A stretch of 14,273 nucleotides of DNA from DASUCS01 sp041166365. Its GTDB lineage: Bacteria; Actinomycetota; Acidimicrobiia; Acidimicrobiales; JACDCH01. The position numbers and the translations under genes are program-made. The notes below the pieces were generated by a model. The model was not told where the DNA came from. It made no database searches and saw nothing but the letters and a program-made list of their open reading frames with translations. The stretch covers positions 1 through 14,273 of the forward strand of contig JBEEFX010000047.1 in the NCBI GenBank assembly GCA_041166365.1, written 5' to 3'. Positions 1 to 6,421 of this stretch are shown piece after piece. The first letter of the stretch is position 1. Each line of letters begins with the position of its first letter.

Positions 1-195
1 CTCCTGCTCGACGAGCTCGTCGCGCTGGCGACGTCTCACGGCTTCCACGCGATGATCGCCCGCATCGTCGGCGGTCACGACGCCTCGATCGCGTTGCACC
101 GGTCGCTGGGCTTCGAAATCGTCGGCACCGAGCGTGAAGTAGGCCGCAAGTTCGGCCGTTGGCTCGACGTGCTGGTGATGCAGCGCTTGCTATGA
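1..195 (+). CDS. GNAT-family N-acetyltransferase, C-terminal part (5' end outside window)
   Basis: Frame 1 is open from the left edge to TGA at 193-195 and gives the last 64 residues of a protein. It reads like the end of phosphinothricin-acetyltransferase-type GNAT enzymes: a segment around IARIVGGHDASIALHRSLGF, then the run EREVGRKFGRWLDVLVMQ near the end. In GNAT proteins the N-x-x-S/A-xx-L-(H/Y)-x-x-x-GF part helps bind acetyl-CoA, so the segment seen here includes part of the cofactor site. The usual role is acetyl transfer from acetyl-CoA to an amino group in the cytoplasm; the acceptor cannot be told from this fragment, and resistance to phosphinothricin should not be assumed. The gene converges on the DUF2156 gene, whose stop codon overlaps its last codons (190-195). 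Confidence 0.85.
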   Translation, partial: LLLDELVALATSHGFHAMIARIVGGHDASIALHRSLGFEIVGTEREVGRKFGRWLDVLVMQRLL

Positions 196-1872
196 GACAG
201 GCTCGAAGAAGCGGCCCACCACGGGCAACTCCCAGAACGACTCGGCCTTCGCCACTGCGACGGCGGAGCTGAGGAAGTTCTCGGCGGTGTCGTACACCGC
301 GTAGCGCGGTCGCCAGTCCGGGTCGAACTTCGCGTTGTACTTCCACAACGACTCGATCTGCATCGAGTCGCTCAACCATCCGAGCATGCGGCGCTCGATG
401 CGATGGCCGACTCCGTTGCCGCCTTCCTCAGCGAGCACCGAGCGCATCACCGCAAAGTTGAGGCCGAGCCCTTGGCACCCCGCGTCGCGCAGGTATTCGA
501 TCGTGCGCACGACGACGTAGTCGGTCACGCCGTTCCAGTGGTCGCCGCGCTCCGATCGCCGCATGAGGTCGAGCGAGTACCCGTGGATGTCGGCGGCGGG
601 CACGTACTGACAGAACGCCGCCGGCTCACCGTCTGGACCGAAGCACACCGCCATCAGCAGGCCGCGGTCGTCCGGGGAGAACACGCGCCCGAGCGTCATC
701 GAGAACCCGCGCTCGACTTCGCCGCGACGGCTCTCGGTCATCAACGCGCGGAGCTTCGCCTCGAATTCCGGCTCGAGGCGCGACGGATCGCGGAACTCGA
801 TCCGGTAGCCGTACTTCTCGATGCGGTTCACCGCCTGCCGCAAGCCCTTCTTGCGACCACCGTCGAGACAGAAGGTGCGCACATCGACGATCGCCTCGTC
901 GCCGATGTACAGATCGCGCATCCCCGTGTGGTGGTAGACGGGCCGCCATTCCTCTCCGGCGCCCATGATCGCGACGGGCCAGCCGTGCGCGTCGGCGAAC
1001 TGCCGGAATGCCTGCCACGCGCCATGACGCTCTCGCGGCGGGCCGACAGGATCGGGCGACACGAGACAGACACCGTTGTGCACCGCGTAGGCCACGACGG
1101 TGCCGTGCCAGAACCAGTGCTGCTTGTCGTCGCGCAGCGCGAAGTACGAGAGCGTGTCTCCGCCGTGGCGGGCGACAATGTCTCGCGCCTTGGTCCACTC
1201 ATCTGTCGACGTCAACCGTCTCCGCACGACGGGCCGGAACACGAGCCAACCGGTGAACACGGCGAGGGCGAGACCGACAGCTCCGAGCGTCGGCGACAGG
1301 AACCGATCGCGACGCCCGATGATCACCACATCGTGCATGCCGACGAGACGTTCGGCCACCGCGACGAACGCGCGACCGACGGACATGTGTGACGGGTCGG
1401 GAATCCAGAGTGCGGTCATCGTGCCGACGACGAGCGCGGTGACGCCGCCAAACGCCAGCGTGGCGAGTGCCCGTGTGAGCGAGGGCCGGTCCGCCAGCGC
1501 GGAGAACGCCCGCCGGTGGTGGAGGAGGTAGCCGAGCACCACCAACGCCACGAGGGCCTCCTCGATGTCGAGGCCCTTCAGGATGTGCAGCGCGGCGGAG
1601 AGCGCCGTCATGATCACGGCCAGCCCCCAGGCGTGGCGTTGACCCCGTCGTACGCCGCGGCTGAGCAGCAACAACGCGATCCCCGTGACGGCCACGAGGG
1701 CGGACGCCGTCTGCTCAATACCCATCGGCAGGAGGTCTCGCAAGAGATCGAGCCGGCTCGCGACCGGCGGCGTGATCGCCGACATGAGGTTCATCACGCC
1801 CGCGAGGGCGAGCACGCCACCGGCCAGGCGCCTCGTCCGGCGCCGGCCGGAACCTCCATCGTGTTCAGGCAA
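190..1872 (-). CDS. DUF2156 membrane protein, phosphatidylglycerol lysyltransferase (MprF/LysX-like) homologue
   Basis: The 560-residue product has a basic N-terminus, about six membrane segments (roughly residues 17-34, 54-72, 81-99, 104-117, 133-156 and 193-213) and a cytoplasmic C-terminal domain from about 225 to 555. That domain matches the DUF2156 fold of MprF and the front half of mycobacterial LysX, with blocks such as GGDTLSYFALRDDKQHWFW, FCLDGGRKKGLRQAVNRIEK and the late LWKYNAKFDPDWRPRY. The family moves an amino acid from aminoacyl-tRNA to membrane lipid, which lowers surface charge and protects against cationic peptides. No lysyl-tRNA synthetase domain follows, unlike LysX. The amino acid and the lipid are not known. 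The start is TTG at 1870-1872, chosen because GGAG (plus-strand ctcc, 1879-1882) lies 6 bases upstream; later GTG or ATG starts would cut into the first helix. A tRNA-Tyr gene on the same strand lies 39 bases upstream. Confidence 0.85.
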   Translation of the reverse strand: MPEHDGGSGRRRTRRLAGGVLALAGVMNLMSAITPPVASRLDLLRDLLPMGIEQTASALVAVTGIALLLLSRGVRRGQRHAWGLAVIMTALSAALHILKGLDIEEALVALVVLGYLLHHRRAFSALADRPSLTRALATLAFGGVTALVVGTMTALWIPDPSHMSVGRAFVAVAERLVGMHDVVIIGRRDRFLSPTLGAVGLALAVFTGWLVFRPVVRRRLTSTDEWTKARDIVARHGGDTLSYFALRDDKQHWFWHGTVVAYAVHNGVCLVSPDPVGPPRERHGAWQAFRQFADAHGWPVAIMGAGEEWRPVYHHTGMRDLYIGDEAIVDVRTFCLDGGRKKGLRQAVNRIEKYGYRIEFRDPSRLEPEFEAKLRALMTESRRGEVERGFSMTLGRVFSPDDRGLLMAVCFGPDGEPAAFCQYVPAADIHGYSLDLMRRSERGDHWNGVTDYVVVRTIEYLRDAGCQGLGLNFAVMRSVLAEEGGNGVGHRIERRMLGWLSDSMQIESLWKYNAKFDPDWRPRYAVYDTAENFLSSAVAVAKAESFWELPVVGRFFEPVS

Positions 1873-1884
1873 CAGCTACTCCGA

Positions 1885-1899
1885 GGAACCGTTGGTTCC
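1885..1899 (-). promoter_or_regulatory. Hairpin between tRNA-Tyr and the DUF2156 ribosome site
   Basis: GGAACC and GGTTCC form a perfect 6-bp inverted repeat around a 3-base loop (1891-1893). On the minus strand it starts 12 bases past the tRNA 3' end and finishes 2 bases before the GGAG ribosome site of the DUF2156 gene. It has no T-tract, so it could be a weak tRNA terminator, a processing signal or a translation-control hairpin. The structure is seen; the function is inferred. Confidence 0.4.
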
Positions 1900-1911
1900 G
1901 CTCAAGAAGGG

Positions 1912-1992
1912 TGGGCCGGGAAGGATTCGAACCTTCGAAGCCGAAGCGACTGGTTTACAGCCAGTTCCCTTTGTCCACTCGGGCACCGACCC
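1912..1992 (-). tRNA. tRNA-Tyr (anticodon GTA)
   Basis: The minus strand folds as an 81-base class II tRNA. The acceptor arm is GGGTCGG (1986-1992) paired with CCGGCCC (1913-1919), including one G-T pair. Next come T8-G9, a D arm CCC...GGG, an anticodon arm ACTGG-CTGTAAA-CCAGT with GTA anticodon, a 12-base variable region and a T arm GAAGG-TTCGAAT-CCTTC. The discriminator is A at 1912. CCA is not encoded in full (ACCC follows), so it must be added after transcription. The D arm, anticodon loop and T arm are very close to those of E. coli tRNA-Tyr. It delivers tyrosine at UAU and UAC codons. Confidence 0.97.
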
Positions 1993-2000
1993 ACGAGGGG

Positions 2001-2030
2001 TCGAGACTAGCGGGAAGGGTTGCCTACGCT
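2001..2030 (+). promoter_or_regulatory. Candidate leaderless promoter for the yajQ-family gene
   Basis: TACGCT at 2025-2030 fits the actinobacterial TANNNT -10 pattern, and its last base lies 7 bases before the ATG at 2037. A TCGAGA at 2001-2006 (4 of 6 matches to TTGACA) sits 18 bases further up. No purine-rich ribosome site is present before the ATG. Together these suggest that transcription begins at or next to the A of the start codon. The motifs are seen; the start site is inferred. Confidence 0.45.
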
Positions 2031-2036
2031 GAAGCC

Positions 2037-2525
2037 ATGCCGAGCTTCGACGTGGTGTCAGAGGTCGATCATCAAGAGGTCCGCAACGCGGTCGACCAGG
2101 CCAGCCGTGAGCTGGCCACGCGATTCGATTTCAAGGGGACCGAGTCGTCGATCGAGTTGGGCGACGACTCGCTGACGTTGCGTTCCGCCACGGAGGATCG
2201 GCTCAAGGCGGTCCGGCAAGTGCTCGAGGAGAAGCTCGTCCGGCGCAACGTCTCGCTCAAGGCCATCGACTACGCCAAGGTCGAGGAAGCTTCCGGCGGC
2301 GCCGCCCGCCAAGTGGCCAAGATCGTCGCGGGCATCTCGAGCGAGAAAGCGCGCGAAGTCAACAAGAAGATCAAAGAGACCGCGCCGAAGGGCATCCAGT
2401 CGCAGACGCAGGGCGAGCAGGTCCGCGTCACGGGCAAGAAGCGCGACGATCTACAGGCGGTGATGGCCGCGCTCCGGGAACACGACTTCGGCATCCCGCT
2501 CCAGTTCCAGAACTTTCGCGACTGA
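2037..2525 (+). CDS. YajQ family (DUF520) nucleotide-binding protein
   Basis: The 162-residue product starts with the family hallmark MPSFDVVSEVD and contains the DFKGTESSIEL block (about 33-43), a middle segment EEKLVRRNVSLKAIDY and the C-terminal run FGIPLQFQNFRD. The length matches the family norm of about 160-165. YajQ proteins have two ferredoxin-like domains and are cytoplasmic; members have been reported to bind nucleotides or RNA, and one Xanthomonas member binds cyclic di-GMP. The role in this organism is open. An in-frame extension back to 1911 exists, but it runs antisense through the tRNA gene, so ATG 2037 is the start. The gene diverges from tRNA-Tyr across 44 bases and converges on the Asp-box gene. 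Confidence 0.95.
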   Translation: MPSFDVVSEVDHQEVRNAVDQASRELATRFDFKGTESSIELGDDSLTLRSATEDRLKAVRQVLEEKLVRRNVSLKAIDYAKVEEASGGAARQVAKIVAGISSEKAREVNKKIKETAPKGIQSQTQGEQVRVTGKKRDDLQAVMAALREHDFGIPLQFQNFRD

Positions 2526-2539
2526 CGATCGACGACCGC

Positions 2540-2572
2540 GCCGCCGGCTTCTGCGAAAGCCGCGGCTATTTC
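2540..2572 (+). terminator. Hairpin terminator after the yajQ-family gene
   Basis: GCCGC-C-GGCTT (2540-2550) pairs with AAGCCGCGGC (2557-2566) as a 10-bp stem with one bulged C and a 6-base loop, followed by TATTTC. It begins 15 bases after the yajQ stop. Its right arm reaches the first base of the stop codon of the convergent Asp-box gene (2566-2568), so it may stop transcription from both sides. Confidence 0.65.
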
Positions 2573-4050
2573 AGCTTGCCGTCGTACGCCGCGACGAGGC
2601 CCTTACCGTTCGTGAGCCGCATGACGGTGTCGACGGCCGCGGTCGACAGCACGTTGGGGTTCGTCAGGCACTTCGGCGTCGCCTCGCACGCTTCGGCGTA
2701 GGCGACGAGTACCCGGCCCTGCTTGTCGACGTTGATGTCGTTGAAGTCGAGCAGGTTGCGCTGGCTGCAGATGTTGTCGTCGGTGATGGTCTTGTTCGAC
2801 AGACCTTGGAGGTCGACGCAGCCACGCTGGACCGGATGATCCGGCGTGGTGTCGTAGGTCGTCCACGACTGCCCTCCGTTGTAGGTGAAGGCCACATACA
2901 GATGCCACACCGCTGGCTTGCCATCGGGACCCTTGAACCCGTTGTGCTGATCATCGCCGATCGCGTTCGTGCCGAGAAACGTCATCGCGGCGCGACCGCT
3001 GTCACCGGCGATCACCTCGGGGAACTGAATGTTGTGCAACCCGAGCTTGCTCGACAGGTCGACAGGCGTGCTCCACGTCTTGCCGTTGTCGTTCGAGTAC
3101 GCCGCCTTCGCCGTGCTCGTCGTCGGCAACTTCGTCTGGTCGGTCGGATCGGGGTACGTCGCGTCCTGCCAACCCATGTAGAGGCGGTTGCCCTTGTCGA
3201 GGTCGACCGAGTTGTCGCTCTCGTCGGCGTTGTTGCCCTTGTCGACCGTGTGCACGATCCACGTCCTGCCGTTGTCTTCGCTGACCGAGACCGCGGGATG
3301 CCCGCCGAAGAACTCCTCGTTCGTGAGATTGTCGGCCGTCGGCGTGCCTCCGCAGCCCTTGATCGGGACGTACGCCGTCCCGTCGGGTCCGACCTTGAGG
3401 TGGCCGTGCAGACCCGAGCACGCGCCGCCAAACGGATCGCCGGGGCTGTTCGCCGGGGTGTTCGAGATGTACTGGCCGGGGAGGTACGTGATCCCACCAT
3501 CGGAGCTCATCGCGCAAGACGCGTTGAACCCGTTCTGTGAGCAGTAGTACACCGCGTCGTTGTACGTACGCGCTGTGGGGACGGCCGTCGCATGGAACGG
3601 TCCGGCGCCCAGGCTCTCGTGGTCAAGGAACGTGTCGACGCCACAGCCGCTCGACGGGTTCCAGGTCGTGCCGGCGTCATCCGAGTACGACGTCTGGCTG
3701 CACGCCGCCAGCAACTGCACGTCGAACGTGCGGCCCGTGTATTTGTCGGTGAACGTGATCGAGTCCAGCGTCTCCGAGTCGGCCGGCACCGTCACATCCT
3801 TCTGTGTGACGTGATTGGCGCTGTCCCAGGACATGCGGGTCTCGTGCGCGGACGCGCCGAAGAGAGCCACATTGCGGATCGGGTCGTAGCCGATCGTGGG
3901 CTCACCACCCGACACGGGCTTCGAGCCGTCGGTGACGGTGTACCTCGTGAAGCGGGTCCCGGTCCCGGCATCCGAAGGATCACCACTCACGATCACCATG
4001 GCGCCGACGACAGCCACGGCCAATCCGATGCGGACGAATGGCTTGAACAC
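2566..4050 (-). CDS. Secreted Asp-box (BNR/sialidase-like) repeat protein
   Basis: The 494-residue product opens with a signal peptide (MFKPFVRIG, then a hydrophobic stretch to about residue 22 and a likely cut near SDAG). Five Asp-box type motifs (S-x-D-x-G-x-T-W) can be read: SDDAGTTW (123-130), SSDGGITY (182-189), SEDNGRTW (257-264), SNDNGKTW (319-326) and a degenerate TYNGGQSW (389-396). Such motifs mark beta-propellers of the sialidase or glycosidase type. I see no FRIP-like motif near the N-terminus, so sialidase activity is not supported; it could equally be a non-enzymatic propeller. Ten cysteines, an even number, suit disulfide bonds outside the cell. The start is GTG at 4048-4050, with GAGGGG (plus-strand cccctc, 4056-4061) five bases upstream. 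There is no cell-wall anchor or C-terminal helix. Confidence 0.85.
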   Translation of the reverse strand: MFKPFVRIGLAVAVVGAMVIVSGDPSDAGTGTRFTRYTVTDGSKPVSGGEPTIGYDPIRNVALFGASAHETRMSWDSANHVTQKDVTVPADSETLDSITFTDKYTGRTFDVQLLAACSQTSYSDDAGTTWNPSSGCGVDTFLDHESLGAGPFHATAVPTARTYNDAVYYCSQNGFNASCAMSSDGGITYLPGQYISNTPANSPGDPFGGACSGLHGHLKVGPDGTAYVPIKGCGGTPTADNLTNEEFFGGHPAVSVSEDNGRTWIVHTVDKGNNADESDNSVDLDKGNRLYMGWQDATYPDPTDQTKLPTTSTAKAAYSNDNGKTWSTPVDLSSKLGLHNIQFPEVIAGDSGRAAMTFLGTNAIGDDQHNGFKGPDGKPAVWHLYVAFTYNGGQSWTTYDTTPDHPVQRGCVDLQGLSNKTITDDNICSQRNLLDFNDINVDKQGRVLVAYAEACEATPKCLTNPNVLSTAAVDTVMRLTNGKGLVAAYDGKLK

Positions 4051-4055
4051 TGCAA

Positions 4056-4084
4056 CCCCTCACCCGCCGGACGGCTGCCGGCGG
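4056..4084 (-). promoter_or_regulatory. 5' leader of the Asp-box gene: ribosome site plus hairpin
   Basis: GAGGGG (plus strand 4056-4061) is a clear ribosome site. Two bases above it lies a perfect 7-bp inverted repeat CCGCCGG (4064-4070) and CCGGCGG (4078-4084) with a 7-base loop. A stable GC hairpin next to the ribosome site could stabilise the message or limit ribosome access. I found no convincing -10 box. Confidence 0.4.
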
Positions 4085-4130
4085 TCGCTCGGTAATTCCT
4101 TCGCCTCCGATACCTCCGACTCCTGCCCTT

Positions 4131-4166
4131 GTGGCGCCTGTGACGCTGTCGTGCTCGAGGCGCCAC
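4131..4166. repeat. Perfect 8-bp inverted repeat in the noncoding region
   Basis: GTGGCGCC (4131-4138) and GGCGCCAC (4159-4166) are exact inverted copies 20 bases apart. They sit between the end of the M23 gene and the start of the Asp-box gene. Each arm contains the palindrome GGCGCC, so this may be a pair of protein-binding sites or an RNA hairpin. Confidence 0.5.
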
Positions 4167-4202
4167 GGACAGTCAGGACTGCAGGTTCAAACGCAGGAGG
4201 CG

Positions 4203-4277
4203 GCTGACAACGTCAGCAGCGGTTGCAGAACTTCAGAGATTGAGCGGCGGCGAAGGTCGGCTCTCGCTCCTCTGAAG
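4203..4277 (-). terminator. Tandem hairpins after the M23 peptidase gene
   Basis: On the minus strand the first hairpin starts 22 bases past the M23 stop. CTTCAGAG plus GAGCG (4231-4238 and 4242-4246) pairs with CGCTC-CTCTGAAG (4265-4277): 13 bp, broken by a 3-base ATT bulge (4239-4241). The second is GCTGAC-AAC-GTCAGC (4203-4217), a perfect 6-bp stem with a 3-base loop. Neither has a T-tract, which is common for high-GC actinobacterial terminators. Terminator function is inferred from position. Confidence 0.5.
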
Positions 4278-4299
4278 GGTGAGCGGCGGGGCGGAGCGG

Positions 4300-5433
4300 T
4301 CAGGACGGACGGAGCGTGCGCGGGGTCAAGGGCCCGAGCACGATCCACGCGCGGGCGACTGCCTGTTCCCACGCCCGCTTGTAGGCCTCGGCGAGCGTCG
4401 CCCGCTGCGCCCAGTCGACGCCACCGGCGGCCATGGCCGCGCTCGCTTGCGCGATCTGCAGTGCGCCACCCGACGGGCTCGCTGATGTCGCGAACAGCAA
4501 TTCGGTTCTCGACGGACCGCCGGGGGTCTCGGCGGCGCGCACGCCATCCTCGGTGAGCTGCCGAACGATGCCCGTCGCCAGCAACGGCCGTGGCGTCGTA
4601 CCTGTGAGCTCCGCGATGATCGCGGGCAGCTGCGCGCCTTGCTCGGCCACCCACTGATCGATCAGCGGCTTCGGCGGGATCGGGGTCGTGCCGCCCTGGT
4701 AGATCCCGAAGTGGCAGTGCGGCCCGGTCGCGTCGCCCGACTGACCGACGTAGCCGAGAAGGTCACCGACCTTGACGGGCATCCCATCGGTGAGTCCGTC
4801 GGCCGTGGCACTCATGTGCGCCAGGTAGAAGAAGGTGCCGTCGGGTTGCACGACCTTGACCGCGAGACCGCCGAGGGCGTTGTTGTCGATGCGGGCAACG
4901 CCGTCTGCCGGAGAGCGCAGCGGCGTGCCGTACGCGGCGATCAGGTCGAGGCCGAGGTGGAACCGGAACGTGGTGTCCGTGAACCGCGGTGCGTACCAGT
5001 CGTCCACCCAGGCCGCCGGTCCGGCGACGGGGAAACGCCCGTAGGCAACCCGAGCCGCCTGGTCGGGATCGACGCCCGCGGCCAGCAGCGCCTTCTCGCC
5101 GGCCACGAGCAGGTGGTCGTCGTTGGCGCCCGACCGCACCAGCGCATCGATGACCGCCTGGGCGTCGGGTGGGATGACCTGGCCCGGACCGCCACCGGTC
5201 GGGCTTCCGTTGTCGCCGTCGTGGGAGACGTCGATGGTCGTGGTCGTCGAGTCGTCTGGCACCGTCGTGGTCGACCCGTAGTCAGGAGGAGTCGTGGTGG
5301 ACGGGGGCGTCGTCGCCGTCACGCCTGGCAGCGTGATGGTGGGGCCCTCCTGCGCGTTGCCCCGCGGCGCGAGTGCACCGATCACGGCGACCGCGGCGAG
5401 CAGGCCGAGCCCCATGGTCCGAATCCGACCCAC
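4300..5433 (-). CDS. Secreted M23 (LytM-type) peptidoglycan endopeptidase
   Basis: The 377-residue product has a signal peptide (RIRTMGLGLL, hydrophobic to about 21, likely cut after GNA at 27). A low-complexity Thr/Pro/Asp linker follows (about 31-90), then a helical segment and the M23 fold at about 150-250. Zinc and catalytic residues are present: H159 and D163 (HLGLD), H206 in LAHMS, H239 and H241 in GPHCHFG. Active M23 enzymes cut peptide cross-links in the cell wall, so this one probably acts outside the membrane in wall remodelling or division. The long tail (about 260-377) has no motif I recognise. The start is taken as GTG 5431-5433 because it keeps the two arginines of the signal peptide; ATG 5413-5415 is the alternative. 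Neither has a good ribosome site of its own, and a tiny upstream ORF may couple its translation. It lies 49 bases after htpX on the same strand. Confidence 0.92.
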   Translation of the reverse strand: MGRIRTMGLGLLAAVAVIGALAPRGNAQEGPTITLPGVTATTPPSTTTPPDYGSTTTVPDDSTTTTIDVSHDGDNGSPTGGGPGQVIPPDAQAVIDALVRSGANDDHLLVAGEKALLAAGVDPDQAARVAYGRFPVAGPAAWVDDWYAPRFTDTTFRFHLGLDLIAAYGTPLRSPADGVARIDNNALGGLAVKVVQPDGTFFYLAHMSATADGLTDGMPVKVGDLLGYVGQSGDATGPHCHFGIYQGGTTPIPPKPLIDQWVAEQGAQLPAIIAELTGTTPRPLLATGIVRQLTEDGVRAAETPGGPSRTELLFATSASPSGGALQIAQASAAMAAGGVDWAQRATLAEAYKRAWEQAVARAWIVLGPLTPRTLRPS

Positions 5434-5438
5434 TGGGA

Positions 5439-5467
5439 TCAGGTTCGCCGCATCGTTCGGTTCTCCT
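5439..5467 (-). promoter_or_regulatory. Strong ribosome site and five-codon ORF ahead of the M23 gene
   Basis: On the minus strand AGGAGA (plus strand 5462-5467) is followed after 8 bases by ATG CGG CGA ACC TGA (5453 down to 5439), encoding Met-Arg-Arg-Thr. Its stop lies 5 bases before the GTG of the M23 gene, which is in a different frame and has no good ribosome site. Ribosomes ending on the short ORF could restart on the GTG. A sequencing frameshift that split the real start from the gene would look the same. Confidence 0.45.
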
Positions 5468-5482
5468 GCCCGACCCGACGGC

Positions 5483-6337
5483 TTACTGAGCCCACTCGCG
5501 GTTGCGGAGGCGGGCGACGCGGTCCTCGGTGGGCGGGTGCGACGTGAACAGGTTCGAGAACTGGACCTTGCGGCCCGAGAACGGGTTGATGATGTACGCG
5601 GTCGCGTGCGCCGGGTCGACGTTCATCGGCACTTGCTTCGCGTAACTCTCGATCTTCTGCAATGCCCGAGCCAGGGGCTCACCGTCACCGAGGAGGCGGG
5701 CGCCTGACCGGTCGGCCTCGTACTCGCGGCTGCGGCTGAGGGCCATCTGGAGGATGGCGGCCGCGATCGGGGCGAGGATCATCATCGCGAGGAGACCGAA
5801 GATGTTGCCTCCGTTCTCGTTGTCGCGACCACCGCCGCCGAACATGGCGCCCCACATCGCCATGCGAGCAACAAACGTGATGGCCAAGGCCACTGCGGCC
5901 GCCACCGAACTGATCAGGATGTCGCGGTTCTGGACGTGGCTGATCTCATGGGCGAGCACGCCGCGCAGCTCGTCCCAGTCGAGCACCTGCAGGATGCCTT
6001 GCGTCACTGCGACGGCCGCGTGGTTCGGGTTCCGGCCGGTGGCAAACGCATTGGGCTGCGGTTCAGGGCTCACGTAGAGCTTGGGCATCGGCATGCCCGC
6101 CTTCTGCGTCAGCTCGCGGACGATGGCGAAGTACTGCGGCATCTCCTGCTCGGTCACCGGCCGGGCGCGCGCCGCCTTGATGGCGATGGTGTCGCTGAAC
6201 CAGTAGGACCCGCCGACGAAGACGAAGGCGATGACCAACCCGATGATGAGACCGCCCTGGCCGAAGAACGAGCCGATCCCCATGATCAGCGCGCCCATGG
6301 CCGCGAGCAAGACCGCGGTTTTTACGTTGTTCTTCAT
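5483..6337 (-). CDS. htpX: HtpX-type M48 membrane metalloprotease
   Basis: The 284-residue product has the family's usual length and plan. There are two N-terminal membrane helices (about 8-26 and 29-47), the zinc motif HEISH at 130-134, two further hydrophobic stretches (about 142-160 and 181-199), the third-ligand region SREYEADR with E205, and a C-terminal SHPPTEDRVARL motif. PQPNAFATG (93-101) is also typical. HtpX is a zinc protease of the cytoplasmic membrane that cuts misfolded membrane proteins, and in many bacteria it is stress-induced. The start is ATG 6335-6337 with a GAGAAGGA ribosome site. The M23 peptidase gene follows on the same strand after 49 bases, so the two may share a transcript with an envelope-maintenance role. 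Confidence 0.95.
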   Translation of the reverse strand: MKNNVKTAVLLAAMGALIMGIGSFFGQGGLIIGLVIAFVFVGGSYWFSDTIAIKAARARPVTEQEMPQYFAIVRELTQKAGMPMPKLYVSPEPQPNAFATGRNPNHAAVAVTQGILQVLDWDELRGVLAHEISHVQNRDILISSVAAAVALAITFVARMAMWGAMFGGGGRDNENGGNIFGLLAMMILAPIAAAILQMALSRSREYEADRSGARLLGDGEPLARALQKIESYAKQVPMNVDPAHATAYIINPFSGRKVQFSNLFTSHPPTEDRVARLRNREWAQ

Positions 6338-6359
6338 GTCCTTCTCACTTGTGCGCCCG

Positions 6360-6384
6360 GTTAGGCGCTCCTAACAACAAGGTA
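6360..6384 (-). promoter_or_regulatory. Candidate htpX promoter with overlapping inverted repeat
   Basis: On the minus strand TACCTT (plus strand 6379-6384) matches the TANNNT -10 pattern. A perfect 6-bp inverted repeat GTTAGG-CGCT-CCTAAC (6360-6375) covers the expected start site about 7 bases downstream. The repeat may be an operator or a 5' hairpin. No clear -35 box is visible, so the promoter call is tentative. Confidence 0.35.
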
Positions 6385-6421
6385 GCCCGGGCCGCCGAAA
6401 AAGGGGCTACAGGGCCGACGC

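Noticed and set aside
403..1392. Long plus-strand open frame opposite the DUF2156 gene
   Set aside because: Its Arg/His/Val-rich translation shows no family features, and it mirrors a well-supported gene; this is an antisense shadow typical of high-GC DNA.
1911..2036. N-terminal extension of the yajQ frame
   Set aside because: The extension is the antisense of tRNA-Tyr, and the family's N-terminal MPSFD falls exactly at ATG 2037.
4187..4654. Minus-strand frame that would extend coding into the noncoding stretch after the M23 gene
   Set aside because: It overlaps the M23 gene in another frame, is Arg/Ala-rich and crosses the hairpins; no family resemblance.
5200..5310. Thr/Pro/Asp codon repeats resembling a tandem repeat or CRISPR-like array
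   Set aside because: They are irregular and in frame within the M23 protein, where they encode an ordinary low-complexity linker.
5434..5482. Possible cyclic di-AMP (ydaO) riboswitch ahead of the M23 wall hydrolase
   Set aside because: Such riboswitches precede wall hydrolases in actinobacteria, but the 49-base gap is far too short and carries none of the conserved segments.
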